From: Roseinatronobacter monicus
Lineage (GTDB): Bacteria > Pseudomonadota > Alphaproteobacteria > Rhodobacterales > Rhodobacteraceae
Reading direction: 5' to 3'
NCBI RefSeq assembly: GCF_006716865.1
Contig: NZ_VFPT01000001.1
Coordinates: 548,501-612,500, forward strand
Length of the DNA stretch: 64,000 bases
The notes under the pieces were generated by a model. The model had not been told where the DNA came from. It ran no database searches and saw only the letters and a program-made list of their open reading frames with translations. The position numbers were made by a program, and so were the translations under genes. Shown here piece by piece: positions 25,453 to 33,525 of the stretch; positions within the stretch are counted from its first letter, which is position 1; every line of letters starts with the position of its first letter.

Positions 25453-27282
25453 ATGAACGCACCAGATCGCAATATACGCCCAGAAATCCGCCAGCTTGAC
25501 GAGGCGGCGATCAACCGCATTGCCGCTGGCGAGGTGGTTGAGCGCCCCGCATCCGCCGTCAAGGAACTGGTTGAAAACGCGCTGGATGCAGGCGCTGCGC
25601 GCGTGGACCTTGCCTATGCGGATGGTGGCAAAACCCTGATCCGCGTGCGCGACGACGGCCACGGGATGAGCGCGCAAGACCTGCCCTTGGCGCTGACGCG
25701 GCATGCCACATCCAAGATTGATGGCAGTGATCTGCTCAATATCCGCTCATTCGGGTTTCGCGGCGAGGCGCTGCCATCGCTGGGCGCTGTCGGCCGGCTG
25801 ACCGTGACGACCCGCGCTGCGGGCGAGGAGGGGGCTGCGCTGTCGGTCGATGGCGGGCGTATTGGCGCGGTGCGGCCAGAGGCTGCGCAATACGGCACGA
25901 CCGTCACCCTGCGCGATTTGTTCCACGCCACGCCTGCACGGCTGAAATTCATGCGCTCTGACCGGGCCGAGGCGCAGGCGATAGCCGATATCGTCAAGCG
26001 CCTTGCTATGGCCGAACCTTATGTCAGCTTCACCCTGAGCGATGTGTCCAATGACGAGGCCCGCCAGATTTTCCGCGCAGATGCCGCCCAAGGCGCGCTG
26101 TTCGATGCGCTGGAAGAACGGATGGCCACGATCCTTGGCCGCGAATTCACCGATAACGCCCTGCGCATAGATGCAGAGCGCGAGGGTCTTCATCTGACAG
26201 GGCTTGCCGCGCTGCCCACCTATTCGCGCGGCGCGGCGGTGGCGCAATATCTTTTCGTCAATGGCCGCCCTGTACGCGACAAGATGCTGTTGGGCGCGTT
26301 GCGCGCGGCCTATGCCGATGTGCTGTCGCGCGACCGCCACCCGGTTGTGGCGCTGTTTCTGAACTGTGACCCGGAACTGGTGGATGCAAATGTCCATCCT
26401 GCCAAATCCGAAGTGCGCTTTCGTGACCCCGGTCTTGCGCGTGGGCTTGTCGTCAGCGGGTTGCGCCATGCGCTGGCAGGGGCGGGGCATCGAGCCTCCA
26501 GCACGGTTGGGGGTGCGATGCTGGGCGCGATGCAGCCCCAAGCCGTGCCGCACCGCTACCAGATGGACCGACCGTCCAGCGGGGCCGTGCGCAGCGCTTA
26601 TCAGATGCAAGCCCCGCAAGGCTTCGAGGAAGCGCCCGCGCTATGGGATGCGCCGCAGGGCGTATCGGCGCGCCATGACGCCCCCGTTGACGGCCCGCAA
26701 GACGCGCCTTTGGGGGCCGCGCGCGCACAGGTGCACGAGAATTACATCATCGCCCAGACAACGCGCGGAATGGTAATTGTCGACCAGCATGCCGCGCATG
26801 AACGGCTGGTCTATGAGCGGCTGAAGCGCCAGCGGGCGGAAAACGGGGTCGCGTCACAGGCGTTGCTGATCCCCGAGATTGTCGAACTGTCCGCGCATGA
26901 AACGGCGCACCTGCTGGAACTCGCGCCTGATCTGGCCGCCCTTGGGCTGGTGATCGAGGCTTTTGGCGGGGCCAGTATCATCGTGCGCGAGACTCCGGCC
27001 ATTCTGGGGCAGGTGAATGCCGCAGACCTGTTGCGCGACATTCTGGATGATCTGGCCGATCTGGGCCAAAGCCAGACGCTGGAAGTGCGCATAGATGCGG
27101 TTCTGTCGCGCATGGCCTGTCACGGCTCTGTCCGGTCGGGCCGGGTAATGCGGGTCGAGGAAATGAACGCGCTTTTGCGCGAGATGGAGGCAACGCCCCT
27201 GTCAGGCCAGTGCAACCACGGGCGGCCCACCTATGTTGAACTGGGCCTTGATGATATCGAAAAGCTGTTTGGCCGCAGATGA
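25453..27282 (+). CDS. mutL: DNA mismatch repair protein MutL
   Basis: A 609-residue MutL. The GHKL ATPase domain has [43 protein letters not shown] and the [12 protein letters not shown] lid, then [18 protein letters not shown] and [14 protein letters not shown]. The linker (about 345-430) is variable and the C-terminal dimer domain contains [15 protein letters not shown] and [11 protein letters not shown] with a final [11 protein letters not shown] segment. In this domain the DQHAAHER motif of MutL endonucleases is recognisable, so nicking activity is possible. The gene overlaps rmuC by ATGA. Confidence 0.96.
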   Translation: MNAPDRNIRPEIRQLDEAAINRIAAGEVVERPASAVKELVENALDAGAARVDLAYADGGKTLIRVRDDGHGMSAQDLPLALTRHATSKIDGSDLLNIRSFGFRGEALPSLGAVGRLTVTTRAAGEEGAALSVDGGRIGAVRPEAAQYGTTVTLRDLFHATPARLKFMRSDRAEAQAIADIVKRLAMAEPYVSFTLSDVSNDEARQIFRADAAQGALFDALEERMATILGREFTDNALRIDAEREGLHLTGLAALPTYSRGAAVAQYLFVNGRPVRDKMLLGALRAAYADVLSRDRHPVVALFLNCDPELVDANVHPAKSEVRFRDPGLARGLVVSGLRHALAGAGHRASSTVGGAMLGAMQPQAVPHRYQMDRPSSGAVRSAYQMQAPQGFEEAPALWDAPQGVSARHDAPVDGPQDAPLGAARAQVHENYIIAQTTRGMVIVDQHAAHERLVYERLKRQRAENGVASQALLIPEIVELSAHETAHLLELAPDLAALGLVIEAFGGASIIVRETPAILGQVNAADLLRDILDDLADLGQSQTLEVRIDAVLSRMACHGSVRSGRVMRVEEMNALLREMEATPLSGQCNHGRPTYVELGLDDIEKLFGRR

Positions 27283-28337
27283 GCCTTTCCTGGGACGATT
27301 CTGTTATGATCGCGCTTGTGTTGGGGGCGGTTGCGCTTGTGGTATTGTGGCGGCTGGCGCGTGTGCTGGGGCCGCTTTCAGGGCGGTTGGCGGTGCTGGA
27401 TGCACGGCTGACCAGCCTTGGCGAAAGCCAGCAGCAACTTGCAGGCGGGCTGGGGCAGGTTTCGCAAAACCAGACACAGGTGATCGGGCTGGTTGAAGCG
27501 CGGCTTGCCGATATGGGCCGCTATATGGGCGACACACTGGCGGGCAATGCGCAGGCCACGGCCAGCAGCATGGGGGCCTTGCGCGAGCGGTTGCAAGTGA
27601 TTGATGCTGCGCAGGCCAAGATCGAGGCGCTTTCGGGCAATGTCCTGAGTTTGCAGGATATCCTTTCAAACAAACAGGCGCGCGGTGCCTTTGGCGAGGT
27701 GCAGCTAGAGGCACTTCTGGCCGATGCCTTGCCCCCCGATGCCTATAGCCTGCAAGCGACCCTTTCGAACGGTCGGCGGGCAGATGCGCTGATCCATCTG
27801 GAACAGCCCTTGGCGCTGGATGCCAAATTCCCGCTGGAAGCCTGGCAGGCGCTGACCCGCGCCACAGATGATGCGCAGCGCAGTGAGGCGCGACGCGCCT
27901 TGTCGCGGGCCATGCGCGGGCATATCCGCGCCATTGCTGACCGCTATATCCTGCCGGGCGAGACTGCGGAGGGCGCGCTGATGTTCCTGCCCTCTGAAGC
28001 GGTTTATGCCGAACTGCACGCCAATATGGCCGATGTGCTGCGCGAAAGTTTTGCCGCGCGCGTCTGGATCGTGTCGCCTTCGACCTGCATGGCCACGCTG
28101 GTCACTTTGCGCGCGGTGCTGAAAGATACGCGCCTGCGCAATGAGGCCCGCGCGGTGCGCCGCGAAGTGCAGTTGCTGGTCGAGGATGCAACGCGTCTGG
28201 GCGCGCGGGTGGCAAAGCTGGAAGGGCATTTTGCCCAAGTTCAAGGTGATCTGTCGGATATCCGTATATCGGCAGACAAGATCACGCGGCGCGGTGCGCG
28301 GCTGGATGATTTCGATTTCGCCAAGACGCCTGAGTAG
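27279..28337 (+). CDS. rmuC: DNA recombination protein RmuC
   Basis: A 352-residue RmuC-family protein. One N-terminal transmembrane helix (about 8-26) is followed by a coiled-coil-like helical region and the RmuC nuclease-like domain with [45 protein letters not shown] and [18 protein letters not shown]. RmuC limits inversions and may cut DNA structures or foreign DNA; exact activity is unsettled. Its four-base overlap with mutL suggests co-expression with mismatch repair. Confidence 0.9.
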   Translation: MSLSWDDSVMIALVLGAVALVVLWRLARVLGPLSGRLAVLDARLTSLGESQQQLAGGLGQVSQNQTQVIGLVEARLADMGRYMGDTLAGNAQATASSMGALRERLQVIDAAQAKIEALSGNVLSLQDILSNKQARGAFGEVQLEALLADALPPDAYSLQATLSNGRRADALIHLEQPLALDAKFPLEAWQALTRATDDAQRSEARRALSRAMRGHIRAIADRYILPGETAEGALMFLPSEAVYAELHANMADVLRESFAARVWIVSPSTCMATLVTLRAVLKDTRLRNEARAVRREVQLLVEDATRLGARVAKLEGHFAQVQGDLSDIRISADKITRRGARLDDFDFAKTPE

Positions 28338-28406
28338 CGCGCATCTGATTGAAGGCCGCGCGGGTCAGGCTATCTCGCCCATGAGCAGCAAGTCAGAGGC
28401 GAGAAT

Positions 28407-29634
28407 ATGCGATATCAGGCAGCAACGCGGGCCGAGGGAGAGGCGCGCATGGCCGCTTTCGTGCCACGTATGGGACGGCACTATGCGGCGGGCCGGAATT
28501 ACGATTACGGGCCGGACAAGCACCGCGATGTGTCGGGCCTGTCGGCCTATCTGCGGCGTCGGCTGGTGCTGGAAGAAGAGGTGGTCGCCGCCGCCCTTGC
28601 TGCCCACGGGCCGGAACAGGCGGAGAAATTCATTCAGGAAGTGGTCTGGCGCGGCTATTTCAAAGGCTGGTTGGAGCGGCGCCCCGTGATCTGGGCCAGC
28701 TACCGCGACGGGGTATTGCAGGATCTGGACGCATTGGCGCGTGACCGCGCCCTGCGCCGTGCCGTGGCCGACGCAGAGGCAGGGCAGACGGGGTTGGCGT
28801 GTTTCGACGCATGGGCGCAGGAACTTGTCGAGACGGGGTATCTGCACAACCATGCGCGGATGTGGTTCGCCTCGATCTGGATTTTCAGCTTGGGCCTGCC
28901 ATGGCGGTTGGGGGCGAATTTCTTCTATCGGCACTTGCTGGATGGCGATCCGGCCTCGAACACACTTGGCTGGCGTTGGCTGGCGTTGGGTGGCAGGGCT
29001 GCACACGCGCGGCAAACCCTATGCCGCGCAGGGCTGGAACATAGCCAAATTCACCGGCCAGCGCTTCACCCCGCGCGATACTGATCTGAACGAGGTGGTG
29101 CAGGGGCTGGACGCGTCAGAGCCGGAGGGGCTGCCCTCTGTCACCCCACTGCGCCAGCCCGATATGCCCGACCCGAAGCTGCCGAGTGCAGTATTGCTGA
29201 CCGAAGAAGATTGCCGGGTCGAAGATTTCGACCTAGAATCGTTCGACATTCGCGCCGCCGCAACGCTTAGTGCATCGCATCTGCGCTCACCCAATCCGGT
29301 GGCAGAGGGTGTGATGCAGTTCGAGGCAGAGGCTCTGCAAGACGCCGCGACGCGCAGCGGGCTGTCAGTCGCGCCATTGCGTGCGGGCGTGCCTAGCGAT
29401 CTGGCCCGCTGGGCGGCTAAAGCAGGCGCACGCCAGATCGTGACACCTTATGTGCCCGAAGGCCCGCTGCGCGACTGGCTGTGCGCGGCGGCCCCCGCGC
29501 TGGACGCGGCAGGAATAACCCTTTGCGAATGGCAGCGCCCTTGGGACAGCGCAATCTGGCCCCATGCGACGGCGGGATTTTTCAAGGTAAAGAAGAAGAT
29601 CCCCGAAATCATTCACCAGCGTCGATTGCTGTAG
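28407..29634 (+). pseudogene. Photolyase/cryptochrome-family FAD-binding protein, frameshifted by a 10-bp duplication
   Basis: Two frames together encode one protein of about 405 residues. The first (28407 to near 28990) is the helical FAD-binding domain (GRNYDYGPDKHRDVSGLSAYLRRRL, KFIQEVVWRGYFKGWLERRP, YLHNHARMWFASIWIF). The second continues WRWVAGLHTRGKPYAAQGWNIAKFTGQRF and a C-terminal domain ending FFKVKKKIPEIIHQRRLL. The break is a tandem repeat of CTGGCGTTGG at 28970-28989; deleting one copy restores the reading WRWVAGLHTRG. The alpha/beta-like domain follows the FAD domain instead of preceding it, an unusual order. It is a recent mutation, a phase-variable gene or an assembly error. 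Confidence 0.85.
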
Positions 29635-29649
29635 ATCTCAAAAAAGTCC

Positions 29650-29680
29650 GGGGCGCGCAGCTCCTCCCTCCGCGCGCCCC
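29650..29680. terminator. mcd terminator hairpin with CTCCTCCC loop on the plus strand
   Basis: A perfect 9-bp stem (GGGGCGCGC / GCGCGCCCC) encloses a 13-base loop. On the minus strand, downstream of mcd, the stem is followed after four bases by six T residues, a good Rho-independent terminator. On the plus strand the loop reads AGCTCCTCCCTCC, which contains CUCCUCCC, the anti-Shine-Dalgarno motif of alphaproteobacterial 'cuckoo'/CcsR-type RNAs. The photolyase transcript would therefore carry this loop in its 3' UTR. Confidence 0.65.
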
Positions 29681-29714
29681 AGTCCAGCCTTGAAATATTG
29701 GCCGGATAACTTGT

Positions 29715-31379
29715 TTATGCGATCAGACGGCGGGTGATGACCTGCGCCTGAATCTCGGCTGCCCCCTCGAAGATATTGAGGATGCGCGCATCGCACAAGA
29801 TACGACTGATCTGGTATTCCAGAGCAAAGCCATTTCCGCCGTGAATTTGCAAGCCATTATCGGCCGCAGCCCAAGCCACACGCGCACCCAGCAGCTTGGC
29901 CATGCCCGCCTCAAGGTCGCAGCGGCGTTCGGCATCCTTTTCGCGCGCACTGAAATAGGTCAACTGCCGCGCAATCATAATCTCAACCGCCATCATGGCC
30001 AGCTTGGATGCGACACGCGGGAATTCGATCAGTGACTTGCCGAATTGCTTGCGATCTTCGGCATATTGCATCGACACTTCCAGTGCGTTTTGCGCCACAC
30101 CGATGGCGCGCGCCGCAGTCTGGATGCGCGCGGATTCGAAGGTCTGCATCAACTGCTTGAAACCTTGGCCCTCAACCCCTCCCAGCAGGTTGTCGCCTTT
30201 GACCTTGAACCCGTCAAAGGCCAGTTCGTATTCCTTCATGCCGCGGTAGCCCAGTACCTCAATCTCGCCGCCGGTCATGCCGGGGCTGGGGAACGGGTGT
30301 TCATCCGTGCCGGGTTCTTTCTCGGCCAGAAACATGGACAGGCCACGGTAATCCTGCGTGTCTGGAACAGTGCGGGCCAGCACGGTCATGACATGGGTCC
30401 GCGCGGCATGGGTGATCCATGTCTTGTTGCCGGTAATCTCCCAATCCTCGCCCGCTTTGACTGCGCGTGTGCGCAGTGCGCCAAGGTCCGAGCCGGTGTT
30501 GGGTTCGGTAAATACCGCCGTTGGCAGAATTTCACCCGAGGCCAGTTTCGGCAGCCAATGTTCCTTTTGCGCCTCGGTGCCGCCGCAGATAATCAACTCT
30601 GCTGCAATTTCTGTGCGGGTGCCAAGGCTGCCCACGCCGATATAGCCACGCGACAATTCTTCGGACACCACCACCATCGCGGCTTTTGGCATTCCAAGAC
30701 CGCCGAATTCTTCGGGAATCGTCAGTCCAAAGACGCCCATTTCCGAAAGTTGCTCGATCACTTCCATCGGGATGAGTTCATCCTTCAGGTGCCATTCATG
30801 GGCATGTGGGGCGATCTGTTCGTCCGAATAGCGGCGGAACTGATCGCGGATCATTTCCAATTCTTCATCCAAGCCCGTCGCGCCGAAGGTGGCCCGCCCG
30901 TGGTTGGACCGCATACAGGCGACCAGCGACATGCGCGCGGCATCGCTATTGCCATCGCGGCGCAGTTGTCCTGCCGCGCCAGCGTCCAGATCGGCAGACA
31001 CACCAAGGTCCGCCAGACGCGCCACTTCGCCTTGATTCATGGCGATGCCGCCCGCGATCTGGTTCAGGTACTCGCCAAAACCGATCTGGTGTATCAGTTG
31101 CTCCATTTCGCCGAAGCGACCTTCGTCTTGCAAGCGTTCGGCCCAGCCCTGCATCTGGCGCAGGCTTTCGACATAAGTTGCCAGCCACGCCAGCCCATGT
31201 GCCGCATATTGATCCGCATCAAGCAGCGTTGCGTCGATTTTGCCAGCGGGTGCAATACGGGTGCGCATCGCTTCAAGGGCCAGCGTGAGAGCTGCCTCTA
31301 CAGGCGGTAAAGCGGCGCGTGTCACATCAAGCAGGTCTGCGATAATCGGCGACTGCATTGCTTGTCCATCATGTGGCAT
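29715..31379 (-). CDS. mcd: (2S)-methylsuccinyl-CoA dehydrogenase
   Basis: A 554-residue acyl-CoA dehydrogenase with a roughly 170-residue N-terminal helical extension before the core begins at LDEELEMIRDQFRRYSDEQIAPHAHEWH. That extension separates Mcd from ordinary acyl-CoA dehydrogenases. The FAD core shows FTEPNTGSDLGALRTRA, GNKTWITHAARTHVM, EYELAFDGFKVKGDNLLGG and the catalytic-base region LNIFEGAAEIQAQVITRRLIA. Mcd oxidises (2S)-methylsuccinyl-CoA to mesaconyl-CoA in the ethylmalonyl-CoA pathway of acetate assimilation. ATG 31379 has a GGAG site; an alternative start is 31358. It stands alone with its own terminator. Confidence 0.9.
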   Translation of the reverse strand: MPHDGQAMQSPIIADLLDVTRAALPPVEAALTLALEAMRTRIAPAGKIDATLLDADQYAAHGLAWLATYVESLRQMQGWAERLQDEGRFGEMEQLIHQIGFGEYLNQIAGGIAMNQGEVARLADLGVSADLDAGAAGQLRRDGNSDAARMSLVACMRSNHGRATFGATGLDEELEMIRDQFRRYSDEQIAPHAHEWHLKDELIPMEVIEQLSEMGVFGLTIPEEFGGLGMPKAAMVVVSEELSRGYIGVGSLGTRTEIAAELIICGGTEAQKEHWLPKLASGEILPTAVFTEPNTGSDLGALRTRAVKAGEDWEITGNKTWITHAARTHVMTVLARTVPDTQDYRGLSMFLAEKEPGTDEHPFPSPGMTGGEIEVLGYRGMKEYELAFDGFKVKGDNLLGGVEGQGFKQLMQTFESARIQTAARAIGVAQNALEVSMQYAEDRKQFGKSLIEFPRVASKLAMMAVEIMIARQLTYFSAREKDAERRCDLEAGMAKLLGARVAWAAADNGLQIHGGNGFALEYQISRILCDARILNIFEGAAEIQAQVITRRLIA

Positions 31380-31670
31380 GTGTGGCTCCAATCTGATCTT
31401 TTCTCTATTATGCGCTTGCAGCATTACATAGGGCCTTCTTTTGCTCTGAGCAACAAAAATACTTATGGCAATGTCATTCTTTGCATTTATGTCGCAGGCC
31501 ATCGGTGCGTCGGGATGTGCCGTGCGCCCTTAATCTACTCTCAAAGCAGAAATGATGCGCGTGCCGGAAGTATCAACCGCCAAGGCCGCGCTTTTTGGCG
31601 GCGGTCCTATGTCAGAGAAGAGTTGGCTGAGCGTATGTTTTTCAAGGTTGGATGTCCTTATACATGAGAA
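31380..31670. other. Intergenic region between mcd and the NYN gene
   Basis: This gap (345 bases in all up to 31724) is AT-richer than its surroundings and has no convincing gene. It must hold the minus-strand mcd promoter. A palindrome TTGCTCTGAGCAA (31441-31453), about 62 bases from the mcd start, could be an operator. The right end holds the hairpin listed separately. Confidence 0.4.
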
Positions 31671-31701
31671 TTGGCCGGAATGCAGTCTGCATTCCGGCCA
31701 A
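31671..31701 (-). terminator. Terminator-like palindrome after the NYN gene
   Basis: A perfect 14-bp stem (TTGGCCGGAATGCA / TGCATTCCGGCCAA) with a three-base loop lies 24 bases beyond the NYN-domain stop. Only a weak AATTCTC tract follows on the minus strand, but the stem is the strongest in the gap. Confidence 0.55.
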
Positions 31702-31724
31702 AAATCACATAGGCTGATCGGGGA

Positions 31725-32300
31725 TCAGCTTTCTGACATCTCTGTGTCTTGTTCGCGCTCGAAGCGAGGTTCGCGGGGCGGGCGACCGATAACATCGCGC
31801 AGCTCGTCCAGCTCGATGAAGTTATCTGCCTGCCGACGCAGGTCATCCGCGATCATTGGCGGCTGGCTGCGAATCGTCGACACGACCGAGACGCGGACAC
31901 CCTGACGTTGCAGGCTTTCAACCAGAGGCCGAAAATCACCATCGCCGGAAAACAGAACCGCATGGTCAAGCCTTGGGGCCAATTCCATCGCATCGACCGC
32001 AAGTTCAATGTCCATATTGCCCTTGACCTTGCGCCGACCCATCGAGTCTGTGTACTCCTTGGCGGTCTTCGTCACCATGTTGTAGCCGTTGTAATGCAAC
32101 CAATCGACCAAGGGCCGGATGGGTGAATACTCTTCGTTCTCCAACAATGCCGTGTAATAGAAGGCGCGCAGCAGTTTGCCACGACGCATAAATTCCTGCC
32201 GAAGAAGCTTGTAGTCGATGTCAAAACCCAGCGCTTTGCCTGCTGCATAGAGGTTTGCGCCGTCAATGAATAATGCGAGCCGCTCGTCTTTGTAGAACAT
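31725..32300 (-). CDS. NYN domain (LabA/DUF88-like) protein
   Basis: A 191-residue protein with a PIN-like NYN domain. The acidic metal-binding residues appear in LALFIDGANLYAAGK, VKGNMDIELAVDAMELA and LFSGDGDFRPLVESLQRQG. NYN proteins are predicted RNA nucleases, and LabA-type members act in regulation. A charged tail (PPREPRFEREQDTEMSES) follows. It is divergent from folK across about 100 bases and has its own terminator-like hairpin. Confidence 0.9.
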   Translation of the reverse strand: MFYKDERLALFIDGANLYAAGKALGFDIDYKLLRQEFMRRGKLLRAFYYTALLENEEYSPIRPLVDWLHYNGYNMVTKTAKEYTDSMGRRKVKGNMDIELAVDAMELAPRLDHAVLFSGDGDFRPLVESLQRQGVRVSVVSTIRSQPPMIADDLRRQADNFIELDELRDVIGRPPREPRFEREQDTEMSES

Positions 32301-32403
32301 CTAATTCGCCTTACAATCGTATGTGTTTCGGGTAATGACGCATGCTCAACCTCGAGAAGATCAGAGCAGAATGAGGTAACCGCAAAATGCATCACGTTAT
32401 ACC

Positions 32404-32994
32404 ATGAGAAATATAGATGAATCCAAAGATTACAATTGGGTGCTCATAGCTCTTGGGGGCAATCTTATTGGGGAAAAGGATAGTCCTTTAGAATACATCC
32501 ATGATGCCATATGCGAATTTTCACAATCAGACGTTGAAGTTGAGGCGCAAAGCAGGGTGTATCGGACCCCCTGTTTCCCTGCCGGTGCCGGTCCCGACTT
32601 TGTGAACGCCGCGATAGCTTGCGTGACCGATTTGCCGCCCTCATCGATCATGAGAACGCTGCACGAGATCGAATCACGCGCTGGCAGAACCCGCTTGCAA
32701 CGGTGGGAGCCGCGCGTGCTGGACCTTGACCTGTTGGCCGTGGGCGATCTGATCTGCCCTGATATAGCGCGCTACCGCGATTGGGCCGGTCTGGACTTGC
32801 AAGATCAGATGCGTTTGGCCCCGGGCGAGTTGATCCTGCCACACCCGCGCATGCATGAGCGTGCTTTTGTGTTGGTGCCCCTGATGGATATCGCGCCGGA
32901 TTGGCGCCATCCCGTGCTGGGCAAAACCGTTGCCGAAATGCACGCAGCGCTTGATCCGGCGGATCTGGCGGAAATATGGCCGGTTTCACAGTAA
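32404..32994 (+). CDS. folK: 2-amino-4-hydroxy-6-hydroxymethyldihydropteridine diphosphokinase
   Basis: A 196-residue HPPK of folate synthesis that transfers pyrophosphate from ATP to the pterin. Motifs: [19 protein letters not shown] at the N-terminus, [21 protein letters not shown], the RRL-like segment and [12 protein letters not shown], then [23 protein letters not shown]. Codons near the start are AT-richer than the rest. It is the first gene of the folK-rpoZ-rsh run. Confidence 0.93.
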   Translation: MRNIDESKDYNWVLIALGGNLIGEKDSPLEYIHDAICEFSQSDVEVEAQSRVYRTPCFPAGAGPDFVNAAIACVTDLPPSSIMRTLHEIESRAGRTRLQRWEPRVLDLDLLAVGDLICPDIARYRDWAGLDLQDQMRLAPGELILPHPRMHERAFVLVPLMDIAPDWRHPVLGKTVAEMHAALDPADLAEIWPVSQ

Positions 32995-33022
32995 GTTCAC
33001 GTGATTTCGCGCGTGCAAGCGC

Positions 33023-33051
33023 TTGTCATATGGCCGCAGGCGCAGTATGCA
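33023..33051 (+). promoter_or_regulatory. Candidate rpoZ promoter
   Basis: TTGTCA (33023-33028) and TATGCA (33046-33051) with a 17-base spacer lie 41 bases ahead of the rpoZ start. The gap between folK and rpoZ is short, so read-through from folK is also likely. Confidence 0.4.
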
Positions 33052-33092
33052 GCCCTCTTGACCCGAGATATCCGACAGACTGGAGAGACATC

Positions 33093-33452
33093 ATGGCCCG
33101 CGTGACAGTGGAAGATTGCGTCGACAAGGTACCCAACCGCTTCGAGTTGGTGGCACTGGCATCGCATCGCGCCCGTGAAATCGCGGCGGGTGCGCCGATC
33201 ACGGTTGATCGTGACAATGACAAAAACCCTGTCGTTGCCCTGCGCGAGATTGCAGAAGAAACGCAATCCGCCGATCATCTGCGAGAGCGCATGATCGAAA
33301 GCCTGCAAACGCAGATCGAAGTCGATATGCCAGAAGATGACGATATGGCGCTGCTTATGGGCGGCGCAGAACGCGATGCCCCCGAGCAGGACGGCATGAG
33401 CGAAGAACAAATGCTTCGTGCGCTGATGGAAGCGCAAGGGCAGGCAGGCTGA
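33093..33452 (+). CDS. rpoZ: DNA-directed RNA polymerase omega subunit
   Basis: A 119-residue omega subunit that helps beta-prime assemble and forms part of the ppGpp site in many proteobacteria. The N-terminus [33 protein letters not shown] and ALREIAEE are diagnostic; the acidic C-terminal extension is usual in alphaproteobacteria. ATG 33093 is preceded by GGAGAG; the frame start at 32976 overlaps folK. It lies directly ahead of the (p)ppGpp synthetase gene. Confidence 0.95.
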   Translation: MARVTVEDCVDKVPNRFELVALASHRAREIAAGAPITVDRDNDKNPVVALREIAEETQSADHLRERMIESLQTQIEVDMPEDDDMALLMGGAERDAPEQDGMSEEQMLRALMEAQGQAG

Positions 33453-33525
33453 GCCATTCTGGCCCGCGCGCCGTAACGTGTGCGCGCAGGCCGGGATGAC
33501 GACAGGCTAGGGAAGGGCCGCAGGC

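Noticed and set aside
28741..29634. Second photolyase half as a separate gene
   Set aside because: It lacks its own ribosome-binding site and overlaps the first frame; the 10-bp duplication explains the break better.
30045..31310. A 421-codon plus-strand frame opposite mcd
   Set aside because: Antisense shadow of a clear acyl-CoA dehydrogenase; Ala/Gly/His/Arg-rich with no recognisable motif.
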